Positions 22,601 through 35,800 of a stretch of DNA of 64,000 bases are shown here, in pieces; the stretch's first letter is position 1; each line of letters starts with the position of its first letter. Both the position numbers and the translations under genes were made by a program. The DNA lies in contig JAMKCH010019835.1 in assembly GCA_023653785.1 (NCBI GenBank), forward strand, positions 124,001 through 188,000, given 5' to 3'. The notes beneath the pieces were generated by a model. It did no database searches, was not told the origin of the DNA, and saw only the letters and a list, made by a program, of their open reading frames with translations. The stretch comes from Ophioderma brevispina. Lineage: Eukaryota; Echinodermata; Ophiuroidea; Amphilepidida; Ophiodermatidae.

Positions 22601-24669
22601 CACGAGGAATTGTTAGTAATGTAATTTTAGACATTCCATGGGCCATAAAAGATCCATATGCTGCTCAGAAGTCCAATATGCGTTCGGAAGCATAAAATGA
22701 TCTTAACTCCTCCAGTCTCATCATATTTATGCTATGTCAAAATACTCTGAACACCTAAAACATGTGTTCTTCAGGTGTTCAAAATCTGACAATGAACCAC
22801 TCTGCAAGTGTTATGTTAACACTTTAAATCATTTTTGAACACTCCGGACACTTCAAGTGTTCTCCACATTTTGCAGTGAGCAGATACTATGTCTATAGGG
22901 TGTCCAAACGTGTGCAAGAAGATAACCTCCGATGTCTCAGAAACTGCCCTCAAGTTGGAATTTTTATTTTTCAATAGAGAGATGTTTAATTACATCTCTT
23001 TTTGTGCAAACCGCACGAACATCAGCCACGCCAACCGAGTTAAACCGCTATTAAAGACTCTGTTTTCACCCTTCCAATGGTATTTGCACAGTTTAGTGAT
23101 TATCGGTACCGATAGATTGCATGGCTAAATCGTGTGCATTGACTCAAGGATAATCTCAGTACCTGAAGGTGATTATGCTACTAAATTATACAGTGTGTAT
23201 CTGAACAATATCTTACATCTAGCTAACAAAATAATAATAATTTCATTCTAAAGTGGTACATGTTGGCAATATTCATTGTCGGGGGTAAGTCATGTATTGG
23301 GACAGCATTTAGGAAAGCATTGGATAGCAGTTTATGAATTTTAGATTCTAGTCACTTGTTAAATTAGCGAAATTAATCAATAATGACAAGGTGTGACTCT
23401 TAGGCTTAGTTCAAATGAAATGACTGGCACATTTCTTCCAATTGTGTATTATAAAATCTTCGCAAATACGAGAACCATCAGAAATCGTATCCTGTTGTGT
23501 CATTACACATTTGGGTCTGGCTTAATAGGCAACAGATTTCTGCAAGCTATTTTAAGTTCGTTCTTGTAACCGAATGTGACTATGCTTTTACAGGGATAGC
23601 AGCGATTCGTCTTATCCGAACCATCGAACAAATCGCAAAAGTCCTATTTTAGTATTTTTACATTACTGGCAGTGTGCTAACGTAAACATGCAAATGGTGC
23701 GCTTGAAATCCGTGGTATAACGACAAGGCAAGTACTTTGTATGCTAATTGTAATTTCTATACTTGCGTTTCAAAATTCCCACCTGAGATAAAAAAAGGCT
23801 TTCCTGTGAATATCCCAGATGGTAAGCATTATATGTTGCATCGGACCTGTATAGTTTTAGGGGCCTCAAAGGCAAACATTACATATCTTTGTTAAGCATG
23901 GCCTGGTGAAATCAGCTGTTTTTAGTTAGATTTTTATACGCCATTGCTGTATGTCTATTATGCGGGAGATGGTATGACAAATTTCCTCAAATACTTCATT
24001 TTGCACTACTCGGTATATTTATATGGAAGTGTATACACTTTCCCTGATTTTCAGTTTTAAAAATGCATTTCCCATTTTTTTTATTTTCTCGCATTAACGC
24101 CTGCTAATTCCTTTAAACACATGTGCCCTTATTTGACAATTTTATATAAGCTCATTTATCACGAAAACTGCACAGACTAGGGAAATAACAAAATTGAACA
24201 TACCGCCTTTAAAAGGTATTAACATCTATATTATATCTGCATTTATATTTAGTTGCCAATCAACTAATTATTATTATAAAGGGGTAATTAAGGGGTAGGT
24301 AACAGTTTTTGATCATTTGACATCCTTATCTGGCTTTTGTGTTTTGGTTCCATGCAAAATGTTTAAACTGGGGGCATATGGCAACCTTTAACCTTTTTTA
24401 AAACCTATCAATTATGATGCCATTGTATGTATTTCAGTTATAACATCCAAGTGATTATTTACGTTAAATCAAAGTATGAGATGTTTGCTTTTGAACATTA
24501 CAACCGTATCTGGCTTTTTAAAATTCCAAATGCACAGCCCTTATATTATGAATATATGACAATTTGTAGATTTGAAGATCGTAAAGGCATCATATTGCTG
24601 CCATCAGATTGGGAAGCATGTTGACACACTTGAAATGTCAGAAGGCGTTCCTACTGGGAATAGAGCCCA
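22601..24669. other. unassigned AT-rich intergenic DNA
   Basis: About 2 kb lying between the inverted pair. No coding frame, RNA gene or known repeat was recognised. A TGACTGGCACATTT word near 23422 resembles the terminus of the TTAA transposon but stands alone. Confidence 0.4.
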
Positions 24670-25000
24670 GAATTATGCCACCATCACAAATACCTGAGGA
24701 AGGTATGAGCAATTGAATGATTTCGGACATATTGGCTTTCGGGGGCCATATTTGATTTGATGGTAAAATTGTGATCAAATCGCACCAAGACTCGTCCAGT
24801 AGATTCCTCTTGCTTTAAAACCTGGATTAGAGCATAAAATTACTGTGCCATTTGAATGAATTTGAGATTGGTAGTCGCCATATTGATTTGTAGAATGCCA
24901 TCGCACGAAATTTTGCACACCCTCCAAAAATTATTGGCTTAGGTCTCATAAACAAATCATCGAGAGAAAAAGTCTGTACTCCATTTCCACCCTGCACCCA
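24670..25000 (+). repeat. dispersed repeat, inverted partner of 22400-22600
   Basis: It matches the complement of 22400-22600 in order. A GCCATAT segment is duplicated inside it (near 24747 and 24879), so this copy is longer. Confidence 0.6.
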
Positions 25001-25610
25001 CAATTCCTCCTGACTTCTCGATCAAAGCAAATAATTTTGTGCCATTTTATCTAAAAATACGGTTTTATGTATGAAGAAAATGGAGATGAGAAGGACACTT
25101 GTAACCTGTCTTATTCAGGCATTATGGTAATACATTGTCTTCATGGACGCAGGCGTAAGCCACGGACACTTTATTTCAACGTACACACTTCTAAGTTCTA
25201 TACTATGCATGATTTTCTTCTCATTCCCGATGCTCTGCCCACAGTGGCGTACCGACCGGGGTAGAGTGGGGCAAGTTTTGCCCCCTCTGGCTCGACACAG
25301 CGGGACGATTGATAGACCAGAATATGCATGTTCACCCCCTCTTTTGTCATTTTGACCATTTCAGCCTAAATTGTGCATAATTAAAGTACATTTTTGCGAT
25401 TTTCGCACGCTACGCGCGCATTTCGTCACATTTTACTTAATTGGAGCAAATTCACCAGGACGACTTACGAATTTTGCCCCCTCTGGCGTTACGACTTGGA
25501 AATTTTGCCCCCTCTGGATCGACTGCTTCGCTACACCACTGCCGTCCACTACAGGAGGAGTGTGGGGCGTAGTGTGAGCCAGGGTAAATATTGAGGTGAT
25601 TATTATAGGG
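25001..25610 (+). repeat. GTGGCGTA-type dispersed repeat with internal duplication
   Basis: It contains CAGTGGCGTACCGACCGG at 25242 and repeats of TTTTGCCCCCTCTGG at about 25277, 25473 and 25504. These words are common at the ends of small non-autonomous transposons in invertebrates. The exact termini were not defined, so the call is limited to repeat. Confidence 0.45.
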
Positions 25611-25615
25611 TAGGA

Positions 25616-25704
25616 GGGGGGGGGGGGGGGGGGGGTTGACGTGGACTTGGCTTTTTTAGCAAATGTCCCTTGGCACAAATGTACAAAAAAAAAAAAAAAA
25701 AAAA
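25616..25704 (+). repeat. homopolymer runs (G20 and A20)
   Basis: An uninterrupted G run lies at 25616-25635 and an A run at 25685-25704. Both are prone to sequencing and replication slippage. The glycine- or proline-rich frames over them are artefacts. Confidence 0.95.
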
Positions 25705-26049
25705 TTTTACTAAAAATCAAACTTCCAGGGACGTAACCAGGTATACCAATCATCAAAACACATGTTAAGTGTGCAAACCAAGTCTGGTCCACGTTTAAAG
25801 TAAAACCACAGATTGCATTCATTAGAAACACCATTCCATTGGGACCCAATTCAATGGATGTTTGCTGTTTTTTTAAAAGCTAATAAGCATACTTTTGTAA
25901 TATGTTTAAATAATTAATAATGTTTATTAAATACGCTGAACATTGGGGTGCTTTTAGGTGAAGTTTTATGGGGGGACACTCTATAATGTTAGCCACAGCC
26001 ATTTTAAAATATTTGTTCTAAAGATAGCAGGTGTGGGGAAATACTATGT
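25705..26049. other. unassigned intergenic DNA
   Basis: No gene was recognised. Confidence 0.4.
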
Positions 26050-26185
26050 CAAAGATGCTATATATCTATATATATGATGTATATATATATAGATAGTAGA
26101 TACCTCTCTCATCTATATACTATATAGATCTAATTATAATATATATATATATATATATAGCTATATATAATTATATATATGAATG
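26050..26185. repeat. AT/ATAG microsatellite
   Basis: Long runs of TA and ATAG units with short interruptions, strongly self-complementary. Confidence 0.9.
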
Positions 26186-26204
26186 CAAGAACACATGCCG
26201 TCGG

Positions 26205-26660
26205 CCGCGTCACATAGTGACGTATTCGACATTTTGGGCTTTTAGGAGAATTTGGCGTGTACGTTTTTTGTACTATTCTACATATTCACCAAATTTTTTA
26301 TCCTCACAGTGGCCTTATGTACAGATATCAATTAACTAACTATGACGTATTTACAAAATGTTAAATGTCCGCTCACATACGTACGTATTTGTCGCAAAAT
26401 CAGATACTGTCGCAGGCCCATAGCATCGATATCTGCATTTTGAAGTATTCACGCGTCACATAGTGACGTATTTGTGGGACGTTATATTTTTTCAGGGAAC
26501 GGTTCCTACCCCAACCCCCTGTCAGAAATGGTATTTGCGATTTCAACATGGTGACGTATTTGAGCAAACGAGTCACAAACAACGACATTTACGAGACGTA
26601 TTGCTATTTACACGTTGAAATTGCTATTGGTCGGTTTCAATAGTGACGTATTTTATTTAA
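26205..26660. repeat. cluster of TGACGTATT motifs
   Basis: The word GTGACGTATT occurs at about 26217, 26463, 26541 and 26643, with TGACGTATT alone at about 26342. Two copies carry the longer form CGCGTCACATAGTGACGTAT (near 26206 and 26452). TGACGTA resembles a cyclic-AMP response element half site, but no promoter or gene was recognised nearby. A decayed dispersed repeat is the safer reading. Confidence 0.45.
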
Positions 26661-28057
26661 CATCATTGTTTCGCTATTTAATAAAATTGGAAGATCGATT
26701 GTGAAATATATGTGAAATGTAACTTATTTCGGCGATTTCCGCTAGGTTTTAAGTGAATATAGGTTTTAATAACAGTATATGGGGACAAAGCAAAATCGCA
26801 AAATCTTCAAAGCCGGTTTTTCTCGAAATGCGTATTTGCAATACCGTCAGTATGGACTCGGCCGACGATGCATATAAATGTGTTTGTTGGACTTCCATTG
26901 AATAAGCTCAAAATAAAGATTATAATCGTGGTCTTCAACGTTAGATAGTCTTTGTTTACTTTGAGTGGAGTTCAAATACACCAGGGTGTGCCAAATTCAG
27001 TTGAAGACTTTAACCAGGACAACATGTGAAATATCGTCATGGTAAACATGTGGACAGCACAGTCCTTTCATAAAGATTCAATACCAACTACAGGATACTT
27101 TCTGTGGGGACAGAACTTCAACCGGTATAAAGGGAATATCCTTATGGCTTCTTGGACCTGCTACATTCTAACTCATGATCACTCCATAAACTGGGGGCAA
27201 ACTTTGACTAGCGATAAATGTATGTAAAAGCTGTGAGGTTAGGATTACAAAGTGGCGAAACCGTAAATTTATGAAGAACGAATATGGTGAAGGTTTATGA
27301 TTTTTAATCAATTAACCCCAATTCATTAAAAAATGTGTAGACCTTTTTCGGTTGTGGACCATCGGACGGATGTTAAATTTTATCATTTTCGCGACATTAA
27401 TGGAAAAGGTACTAAAATATCAAAGTCTTCAAATAGGCCAAGTGTCGACGCTTGCAAGTTCTTCATTAATTAATAATCTTAATTAGGAATAGGACAATTT
27501 TGGCGTATTTGCCAACAGAGGACTTTGGTGTATTACATAGTGACGGTGTTGAAACCCTCTGTCATAGACGTGATTCCCACCAAGGGTAACTTTTAAACGG
27601 ACCTTATAGACCAGTTTAACATCCTATGTCACTTCTTTTGTTTGCCTGCCGAAGCCATTCCTGGCGAACGTTATGCCCCCTAGTATTAAAACTATAAAGA
27701 TACAATTGCCCGTGTGTATTGTACCAGTCAGGCCGACATTTTCAAGATGAAAAGGCCAAAACTTAACATGTTTACAAACATTTCGTTAACTGGTCTGTAG
27801 TCGGTAGTCCGATAAGATTATGAAGAAAGCACGAAGAGTACCGATGTGGAAGTAATTATAGGACGCCGCGGAGGCTACAGTCCGGGCTACATAGCCCACT
27901 ACATAGACGGACAACGGAAATAAAGACTGAAAACTAATGTTGCGTGAAGAGTCAAACTGAATCGATGCCCTACTTTTAACAGTGTATCGGACTGTGAGTA
28001 CGGAGAATCGCGAATAACAATTATAAACGGCTTAGACTCGTCATAAACGGATATGGG
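26661..28057. other. unassigned intergenic DNA
   Basis: No gene was recognised. The plus frame at 27039-27227 has no motif. Confidence 0.4.
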
Positions 28058-28570
28058 TGACCGCCCTCCTTTATCCCGCTATCCACCACTCTATTCCCCA
28101 CCTCTAGTCTGCTTGTGCTATTATTAACCTGATGCCCTACCCCGATCCTCCTCGTCCACTTCCTCTTTCTTCGACTTACTCTTTCATTATCCCTCTACTC
28201 CCCCTAAACTTCAACGCCTATTCTTTTGTCCCGAGCCCCACCACCACCCCCTCACGCCTTCCTCCTCTGCCCTCCCCTTTTCTATCTCCTATCTCACCAC
28301 CTCACTTTCCCCCCTATATACTTCATAAGATACTCAATCCCCCTCACCCCCCGTTTTCCCTTTCCCCCCCCATTTTCCCTTCCATCGCCCTCTTGCTTTT
28401 TTGCGTTCTCCCTCGCTCTTTTCTTATTCCTCTATTCCTCTCCATTCGCTCCCCCCCAGTCTCCATAACTAACCCCTCTTTCACCCTCCTTACCAGATTC
28501 CGCCTGAACGCTCGTACGCTATCTCTCAGTTCTCCCTCAGCCTTCTCTTGTTTTTCCTTGGTTGCAGTTG
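28058..28570 (+). repeat. polypyrimidine tract, ~500 bp
   Basis: The plus strand is almost entirely C and T. The proline/serine-rich frames at 28132-28587 follow directly from this composition. Such tracts can form triplexes. No unit period is obvious. Confidence 0.85.
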
Positions 28571-28764
28571 ATTTGTTTTTTGCATAATCCCCCTAGAAAC
28601 CAATGTTTTCTGCAACACGGGGATGCACGAACTGAATTCGCACCACCCAAATTATTAACGTGACCGCGCGGAGTATTCGGCACACAGCCGAACATGAAAT
28701 CGCATGGTGTTTTTTTTAGTTAAAACGGGTTCCAAATAGTCCAGGAGCCATCATACAGTATCTC

Positions 28765-28930
28765 GCCTTAAAAAAAGGTTTGACCTTACAGCCTCCGCTC
28801 TAAAATTTTTGGACCACCATACATGCATTAAGTGTATATGTGGTGGGTATGAAAAGTGATGTGGGATTAAATAAGCCTCTTGCGAAAAACTAAAAATCCA
28901 AGATGGCGTCCAAAACGGCCGTTTTTTTTA
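28765..28930 (-). repeat. dispersed repeat, inverted partner of 34155-34310
   Basis: It contains AATCCAAGATGGCGTCCAAA and, upstream, GCTCTAAAATTTTTGG. At 34155-34310 the complements occur in matching order (TTTGGACGCCATCTTGGATT, then CCAAAACTTTTAGAGC). Repeat family of unknown class. Confidence 0.65.
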
Positions 28931-29407
28931 CCTAAAAGCATTGTTTTATGTATAACTTTTGATTACAACCTTCAAACCAATAGTGCCGTTATGTCATGTA
29001 AAAAGCCCCAATTTAAAAATCTTCTACAAGATGATACCATATTTAGGATAGTTTAAGGGTGCTAAGGGTAGAAAATGAGGTTACAAACGAGTTTTTTTTT
29101 TTTTAGCATTTTTTGAAAAAAATTAATTTTTGACTATTTATATTTTCTTCAATATGGGTTAAAACATTATACCAATGCATTTGATATTTTCCACAAATTT
29201 GCCCTTCATTATATACGCAGATGACATATTAAAAATATCAGGAGGCATTAGATTATACCAAAGCAAGTTATTACGTAACAAAGTTTATAAAGCAGTTATT
29301 GAGATTTAGCTTTTTAAGTGCACTCTATTCAACCTTATACAGAGAAACTCCTTGAACAAAGCTAGAAATTTGAAAAAAGGATATTTAAGGGACATTGTGC
29401 AGTGCGT
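28931..29407. other. unassigned AT-rich DNA
   Basis: No gene was recognised. It contains a T run near 29093-29104. Confidence 0.4.
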
Positions 29408-29472
29408 GAATGATCGTGAATGAATGAACAAGCAATCAATGAATGAATGAATCATCAATCAATCAATCAATC
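29408..29472 (+). repeat. (AATG)n/(AATC)n microsatellite
   Basis: Tetranucleotide units GAAT then CAAT/AATC run through this short stretch. Confidence 0.85.
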
Positions 29473-32400
29473 CCCAAAACAAGCAACCAAGCGCGGCAAG
29501 AAAAAAACACTAATGAAAATCTTAAAAGTCCAAGCAAACCAGACATATTGTATGTGTTCCCTGTAGGCTTGGTTGGATAATTGGGGGTGGGGGGGGGGGG
29601 TGAGAAAATCCATCCAACATGAACCAATCCAGAAATGCACTAGAAACTGTTTTTAAAAATATTATAGTGTGCAGTTACAAGTGGTCCCTAAAAAAGACCA
29701 ATTCTCAGACTTTTTGCGAGCAAACACACCTAGAAAGCCCCATCTAAACTTGTGAACACGGGTGTGGGCAACTGATACTAAAATCTTTCACAGCACTTTG
29801 ATGCTTCTGTCTACATATACCAAATGTATAGATCATTTTCCATTAATCAAAAAAGAATCCCCAGAATGGCCGAAAACGAAAAATTATACCTTCATTAGTA
29901 CGACATCCCCGGCCTCAGTGCGCCGGCCCGTACAATTAGTGCATCAAATGAGTAAAAGCTATCCTGACCCTATTAAAAGACTGCCATTTATGCTGAACAG
30001 AGGTAGTTTTTTAAAGCATTATTTCTTGTTTGATATACACATATCAATATTATGGAGAAAAGTATATATTAGGAGTGGCATTTTCAATTTCCTTATATAT
30101 GAATGGCTTGGCTAGCAATATGGACATATTGCAAGTGGGAAGATTTACCATTCAAAAAAAACTATTTGATTTTTTCCGTTACTGTAAAAAAACTAATGTC
30201 ACATCGAGTGGTTTCTCTTATCCACGACAACACCTGTGTCAAAAAGGATTGGACGGATCCTACAATGAGAAAATAGGTGCTCAAGAGTCTTGATATCAGC
30301 ACCACAAAAGGTAGGTCAATATGTCTATAGGCCAATTTTAACAAAAAATTAAATTTGTAGGCTCGTAGTTCGTAGTTGTGAGTCTCTATTGCGGAATCTA
30401 CATTGTAGTGAAAGGAGTTGAGGAAAGTGGCGGGGTAATATGAAAGAAGAAAAATTGTTTTTTAAGCCAACTATTTTATTCTTACTCCACAATATAGCAA
30501 AAAATTCGTCGGCACCAGAACAATCACAAAGGTGTCAGCCATGAATCAGTAATATTAATGCTATATGTTCCATTCTCTAGGAAGGGCAGATTACGAGTTT
30601 GTAATACTGGAACCAAGTTTATATTGCAGCAGAATATCTCCTGCAGTTGTTTAAAATTCAAAAAATTCCAAGAATTATCCGACATGATGTCTTTATATAC
30701 ACAAATACCAGATCTTAACAGGGTTTCCAGAAAGACTATCTTATTATCAATTAAATTAAAAGAATACACCAATCTCATTGAGAATACTGTTCTCATCTGG
30801 TTTCTTAAAACGAATAATGGTAGCCAAAACATTTCATATAATATCTTTACAAAAGGGTTCTTAATATGTTCTATAACGAACTCAGTGTCTGAAAATTACA
30901 TTTAAATAGCAGATACATCGCCAAAAGCCTGAATTGAATACTCAATGACAGCAATTCCAATTAGCATCGTTGGATTTATTCATAAAACAGTTTGATCCAG
31001 GCAATTTTAAAAACATTAAAAAATGATCTGCAAATTATCCGGCTAGTAAACCCTCCCTTTGCACAGGTTAGGATCCCTAGTCATTCTTAATCTATCTGAA
31101 CACCCATCTCCACAAGACATTAACACAAAATACTATTCAAACTCTTTAAAAATTGCTCTGGAGGGTTTGAAATACTGAAATATACAAGTTTAGACACAGC
31201 AAAGTGTGATCAATGTGATTCTTACCAAAGGGTAAGATTTCTCATCATCCACATTTGCAGGGTTTCTTTATATCAGCAATTCGCTAATTGAAGGTTTAAC
31301 ATCAATCCATATATGTTCATGTTATGGAAGATATGCATACCTAAATAAAATGGAATCGTTTGACCAATTATCTGTCTAGTTCACAATGAAACAACATTTG
31401 AATTAATTAAATGCTAGACATAAATCATTCCTTTTATTATTAGTTATTATTTGAACGACCAGTGAGTATTTGAGAATAAAGGTGATTTTGATTACTGAGT
31501 AAATTGATCCTACGCTCCAATGTTCCGGTAAAGAGGTCAATTTGTACCGTTCCTAATAATATGGTGTCATCTGCATACCAACTTATTTAATATCATAACT
31601 TTAAATCACGCACTGCTACTAAGAAGGACGCTTTTATACCTTTTATTTCGTTGATACAAGGATTGAGTTGCTTAAAGTTCTGAACATATCAAATAAAATG
31701 CAAGGAGCGACAATATCGATATACCGTGCCGAAGACCGTTCAGTAATTTTAAATGTTGAAGAAATGAGAGGCCATGTCCATTAGTTATAAAGCATACGTT
31801 CAGCCCGTTATACTAATATTATCCATCTCTGGAAAACGGGGCCCCCCAAACCAAATTTTTACCAGAGATTATTTATACAATCCAAAAAACTAATGTTATC
31901 AAATGTATTTTCATTATAATACAATAACAATAAATTTAAAATAATGCATTTAAAGTAAGTTTCATCTGTAAAATTTTATGAATCCAAAAGTAATTCTATA
32001 CATTTTCGCAAAATATAGCGAACACTGTTTAAGAAGTCGGTCTGATCATGATGTATAATCTCGTAATTTTTATAATTACGGTTCAGGAGTGAGATGGGCC
32101 TCCAGTTTTCAAGGGCGATCAAAGATCTTATCCTTTTTAGGAAGAGTGTAATTATACCTCTCCATTGGGAACTGACCTGGATACGTTATCAAAAACTAGT
32201 TCAAGCGACATAATGGCATTAAACATATTCAGACATAAATGAAAAGGACCCTTACTAAATCACTTCGACAAGTTTAAACAATTATGATGTTTACATTCTG
32301 TAAAAACAGTAAGCAGAAAAGATCCAAAGGGGGAGGTGTTACAAGTTTGTTGACCCAAGCTTTAAGGAATGTGGTAGGCCAAGCCTGGAATTAGCAATGT

Positions 32401-32530
32401 TTTACTTGTTTATTCCTAACCAAGGACAGTTCATCAAATCAGTATATAGGTCCTCTGTAGATGGTAATAGAAACCCAAAAATAAGAATTTCGGGGGGGGG
32501 GGTAACGGGTATTCTGGTCGGGTAACCACC
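29473..32530. other. unassigned AT-rich intergenic DNA
   Basis: About 3 kb without a supportable gene. It includes a G run near 29588-29600. Frames at 29762-30115, 30030-30293 and 30558-30905 overlap frames on the opposite strand and contain no domain or splice pattern I recognise. Confidence 0.4.
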
Positions 32531-32534
32531 CGCG

Positions 32535-32940
32535 TACAAAAAAACGCGAGACCTGGACATTCTCAAGACTTGCAAATAGGGTATCAAATTAAAACCCAAG
32601 GTCTCGTCAGTCTTCACATAGGGGTATCCAATTGTACTTTTCAGTTTCAGGTTGAGTATAAAATAATAGGGCCAGGAAAGCGAATATGATTTTGATTGAT
32701 TGATTGAATTGAATGATGATTTTTTTTTTGTATTGATTTCTTGCTCAAAACAGCATAAAAAGTCAATATAACACAGATAAATAGCTCAAAAATGAGTGTA
32801 AAAGCCAGGTATTAAAATTCCATTGTGGTCCTGGTCTCGGATAGGTCCCATTTGAATAGAATCTGGTCTCAAATAGGGTATCCGTTTGAACAGATCTGGT
32901 CTAGGATAGGGTACCATTTCACCCGTTTCTGGTCTCGCGA
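32535..32940. repeat. GGTCTC-type minisatellite, both orientations
   Basis: At 32825-32940 a unit of about 32 bp with TCTGGTCTCRRATAGGGTA is repeated three to four times. Related words in looser order (AGGTCTCGTCAG, AATAGGGTATC, ATAGGGGTATCC) occur at 32540-32640. An A/T-rich spacer separates the two parts. Confidence 0.6.
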
Positions 32941-34154
32941 CTGTTTTTAAAAATAAACTTTAAAAAAAAAGGCATTTATTGTTTTTACCCTAGGCCTCCC
33001 GAAAGGGTTGTTGCAACGATAAGACAAAAACATAAGTCTTTTTATGCAGCAAACATATGTTAAACAACACTGACATGGGGTAGAGGTCGAATAGGCCTGT
33101 TTTATAACCTTAGTTGTTTGGCCCCTTTGGAAAAAAATCAGGAAAAATTGGTTAATTTTTAGCGAAAGTGTTTTGAAGGTTTCTATAGTTGTGATGTCAT
33201 GTAGAGCAATGGTCATGTACTTACTAGGTATGTTAGGAATCAATGGATACAATGCTATACTACCAAAATTTCCAAACACGATGGTTTCATTAGTAAATGT
33301 CAAAAATAATAGGGGTTGAAACCATATTCCTTTCATTACTGGTATTGCTATAAAATAACCCTCAGGGATATCATTTCATTAAAGGTTCAGAACTTGATAT
33401 AACACGCTAATACCTGCCTTAAAGATTTGCTTTTAAAATGTTTGAAAAGGGTATTTAGTGCTAAAATTCTTGATCGATTTAAATGTATCAGATATTAAGA
33501 AAAAAGCATTGACATTGTATTTTAAATGACACCTACACCTGTGAAAAATGTTCAGTAAAATAACGTCGTTTTGGCTGGCAGCTAGTACTCACATCAGTTA
33601 AAACGACTTTGTTGACATTTGTTTGGCCCCGTTTCGAGTCCATTTTACAGTTGTTTTGCAAGTTTCAAGTCCCGGCTGACAGGCAATATCAAGTTTTTAA
33701 GGAAACATTTAAAAGTGGTATAATGGTTACTTCAAGGGAGGGCTTTGGAGTCATGAGTTTTCTGCATGACCAAAAAAAATTATGATCACTTTTAGCAAAG
33801 TGTGCAGTAAACCAACTTCTCTGTGGAACTGATTGATGACCTACGCTTACGAATAATTCGTTTATGAATAGGTACATAACTTAATTTTGATATGAGAAAC
33901 GTGTGTTATTAGTCAAAATTGTAGAAAAAATTGTCTTAATATGGATTTGGTTCTGGCCATATCAATGGAAATAGATACGAATATCAATGTTTGGTTTAAA
34001 ACTGCCCAAAAAATAATTGGATATTTACTCAAATTGCACCTTAAATAATTCGTAAACTCAAAAAGGTTGATATACTTGTAGATAATTATCTCTTTAGCAT
34101 GACACAAATCCGTTCCAATTGAAGATGTGAATCAAAAAGCATACGGCTAAATCG
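32941..34154. other. unassigned intergenic DNA
   Basis: No gene was recognised. The 129-codon minus-strand frame at 32947-33336 lacks any motif, so I do not call it. Confidence 0.4.
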
Positions 34155-34310
34155 GTTCGTTAGTCAAATCGGCGGCCATTTTGGACGCCATCTTGGATTT
34201 CTATTTTTCGAAATTCGTTAAAAATAATCCAACAGCAGTTTTCTGATGCCCAAGATGTTCCCCCTACTTGAACCTAGCACCAAAACTTTTAGAGCAGCCC
34301 GGGCAAAAAT
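34155..34310 (+). repeat. dispersed repeat, inverted partner of 28765-28930
   Basis: It begins near GGCGGCCATTTTGGACGCCA, then shares the complementary words described for its partner. Confidence 0.65.
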
Positions 34311-34638
34311 ATTTCAGTTTCAAGATCATTGGTCATAACTACAATATCCACAGGAATGAATGAAAAAAATACAGGAATATCGGAACTAGCAAAAACGGTT
34401 TATGGTGTTGTTGTTGATGGACGATGTATTTGGATGTGAAGTATGGGATTTGCTTGTAATATTAACAGCAGCAAGGGATAGTCAAGACGATGGCAGAATT
34501 AAACCCCTGACATTTTGCCTAATAGGCCTAGGACTTTGATCTTTTGCAACAAACATTTATATAGCACCCTATGGAAAAACATTCTGAGCCAAATGTAATG
34601 TTTATTTGAGATTTAGGCAATTGTGATGTGTAAATTGT

Positions 34639-34936
34639 GGGGCACATGGGTGCACGGGCTCAGCGAGTGCCTCATAAGCATAAGGTTGTGCGTTCGAGCC
34701 TCGTTGTCGCCAATGTGTGTGCACTGGGCAAGGTCGGTACTTTCCTCGCTTGCCTCTCTCCACCAGGATATAAATGGGTACCGTCATACGCTGGATGCAA
34801 AAAAACAGACTCGCTGTGCGGGAGGAGTTGGCGATACCCCTCACCGCAACATTATATGCGGGGACGTCTGGCCCAAACGCCAATGACAGAGGATGGGCAC
34901 TCCGCATCGATGGCGGGCGCACCATTTGATTTTTTG
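34639..34936 (+). mobile_element. tRNA-derived SINE, short form
   Basis: It starts GGGGCACATGGGTGCACGGG. The CTCATAAGC anticodon-loop-like segment and the B box GTTCGAGCCTC follow in the tRNA-like head, and the body ends near ACCATTTGATTTTTTG. An 11-bp direct repeat GTGTAARTTGT flanks it at 34628-34638 and 34937-34947 with one mismatch, supporting retroposition. It lacks the module found at 767-970 in the long copy. Open frames across both strands are by-products. Confidence 0.87.
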
Positions 34937-34947
34937 GTGTAAGTTGT

Positions 34948-35689
34948 TTGGTTTAGTTTAAAAACCAGTTGAAAGGGATAATATCCGGTGGTTTTGTAAA
35001 ATGATCCAAATTTATTTATCTTCTCTCTCCGATTACGTTCACAGCCGATAGGACGCTATGTTGTAGTGCGTATCATTTGGTCGGATTTAGTTCACGACTG
35101 CATTACGTGTCCGTTTTGGGGGACACGCGCGAAATGCATTAATGGTGTATTAAGTCACAACAAGTATCGACGTAGACCTCAGTCGTTTAATTTTAGTTGT
35201 CAGGTATGAACTTAGTATGAAGTACGAAGTATTCAGATAAAAGTAGGCTAACAGTGTCGTAAGTATGGGTTGGTGAACGGACCCCTCGTTGGTAGTCATT
35301 TTCCTCTAGGGGACGTAAGTGATATAACGGCCAATAAACATGTTTTATTCAAAATCTGGGCAATCAATCTTTTAAATCAGGTTTGGTCTGAATTGGAGTT
35401 AGAAATCAATAGATAAGGAAGTAGTAACGCCGGCCTACTTTATCCTGCAATTTACGGTTTTCAGACTGGTAAACCAATCAAGGTCAATTAAGATTCAGCG
35501 TATAGTCTGACCAGAACATGTTCAGTAAATCATAAAAGATATAAGGAACATACATCAAAATAGTAGTCGTCGTAGTCAGAGTAATAATTACTATAGTATT
35601 GTCAATAGTTCAGGATCATTACATGGAGAGTAAACATGTATGAATGTGCTGTCAAGACCAACGACCGTTATATTCCAAGATAGAAAAAA
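34948..35689. other. unassigned intergenic DNA
   Basis: No gene or repeat was recognised. Confidence 0.4.
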
Positions 35690-35800
35690 ACATCCGGAAA
35701 TAAAATAGGTACAAGCGGATTTTTTCAGGATAGTTCTGATATCGTAAGGAGCAACATATCAAAGTCCCCAAGAATCAATGTGGGCTATTGAAAAAAGGGG
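35690..35800 (+). repeat. fragment of the long-inverted-repeat family
   Basis: The stretch with CATCCGGAAATAAAATAGG, then CAGGATAGTTCTGATATCGTAA and ACATATCAAAGTCCCCAAGA, is a diverged copy of the left arm at about 1705-1800. Confidence 0.65.

Noticed and set aside
28132..28587. 151-codon proline/serine-rich frame
   Set aside because: It follows entirely from a polypyrimidine tract, and a second frame over the same bases is similar in kind. No domain or splice context.
32947..33336. 129-codon minus-strand frame as a gene
   Set aside because: No motif, signal sequence or splice sites I could recognise. Length alone is not evidence in this window.
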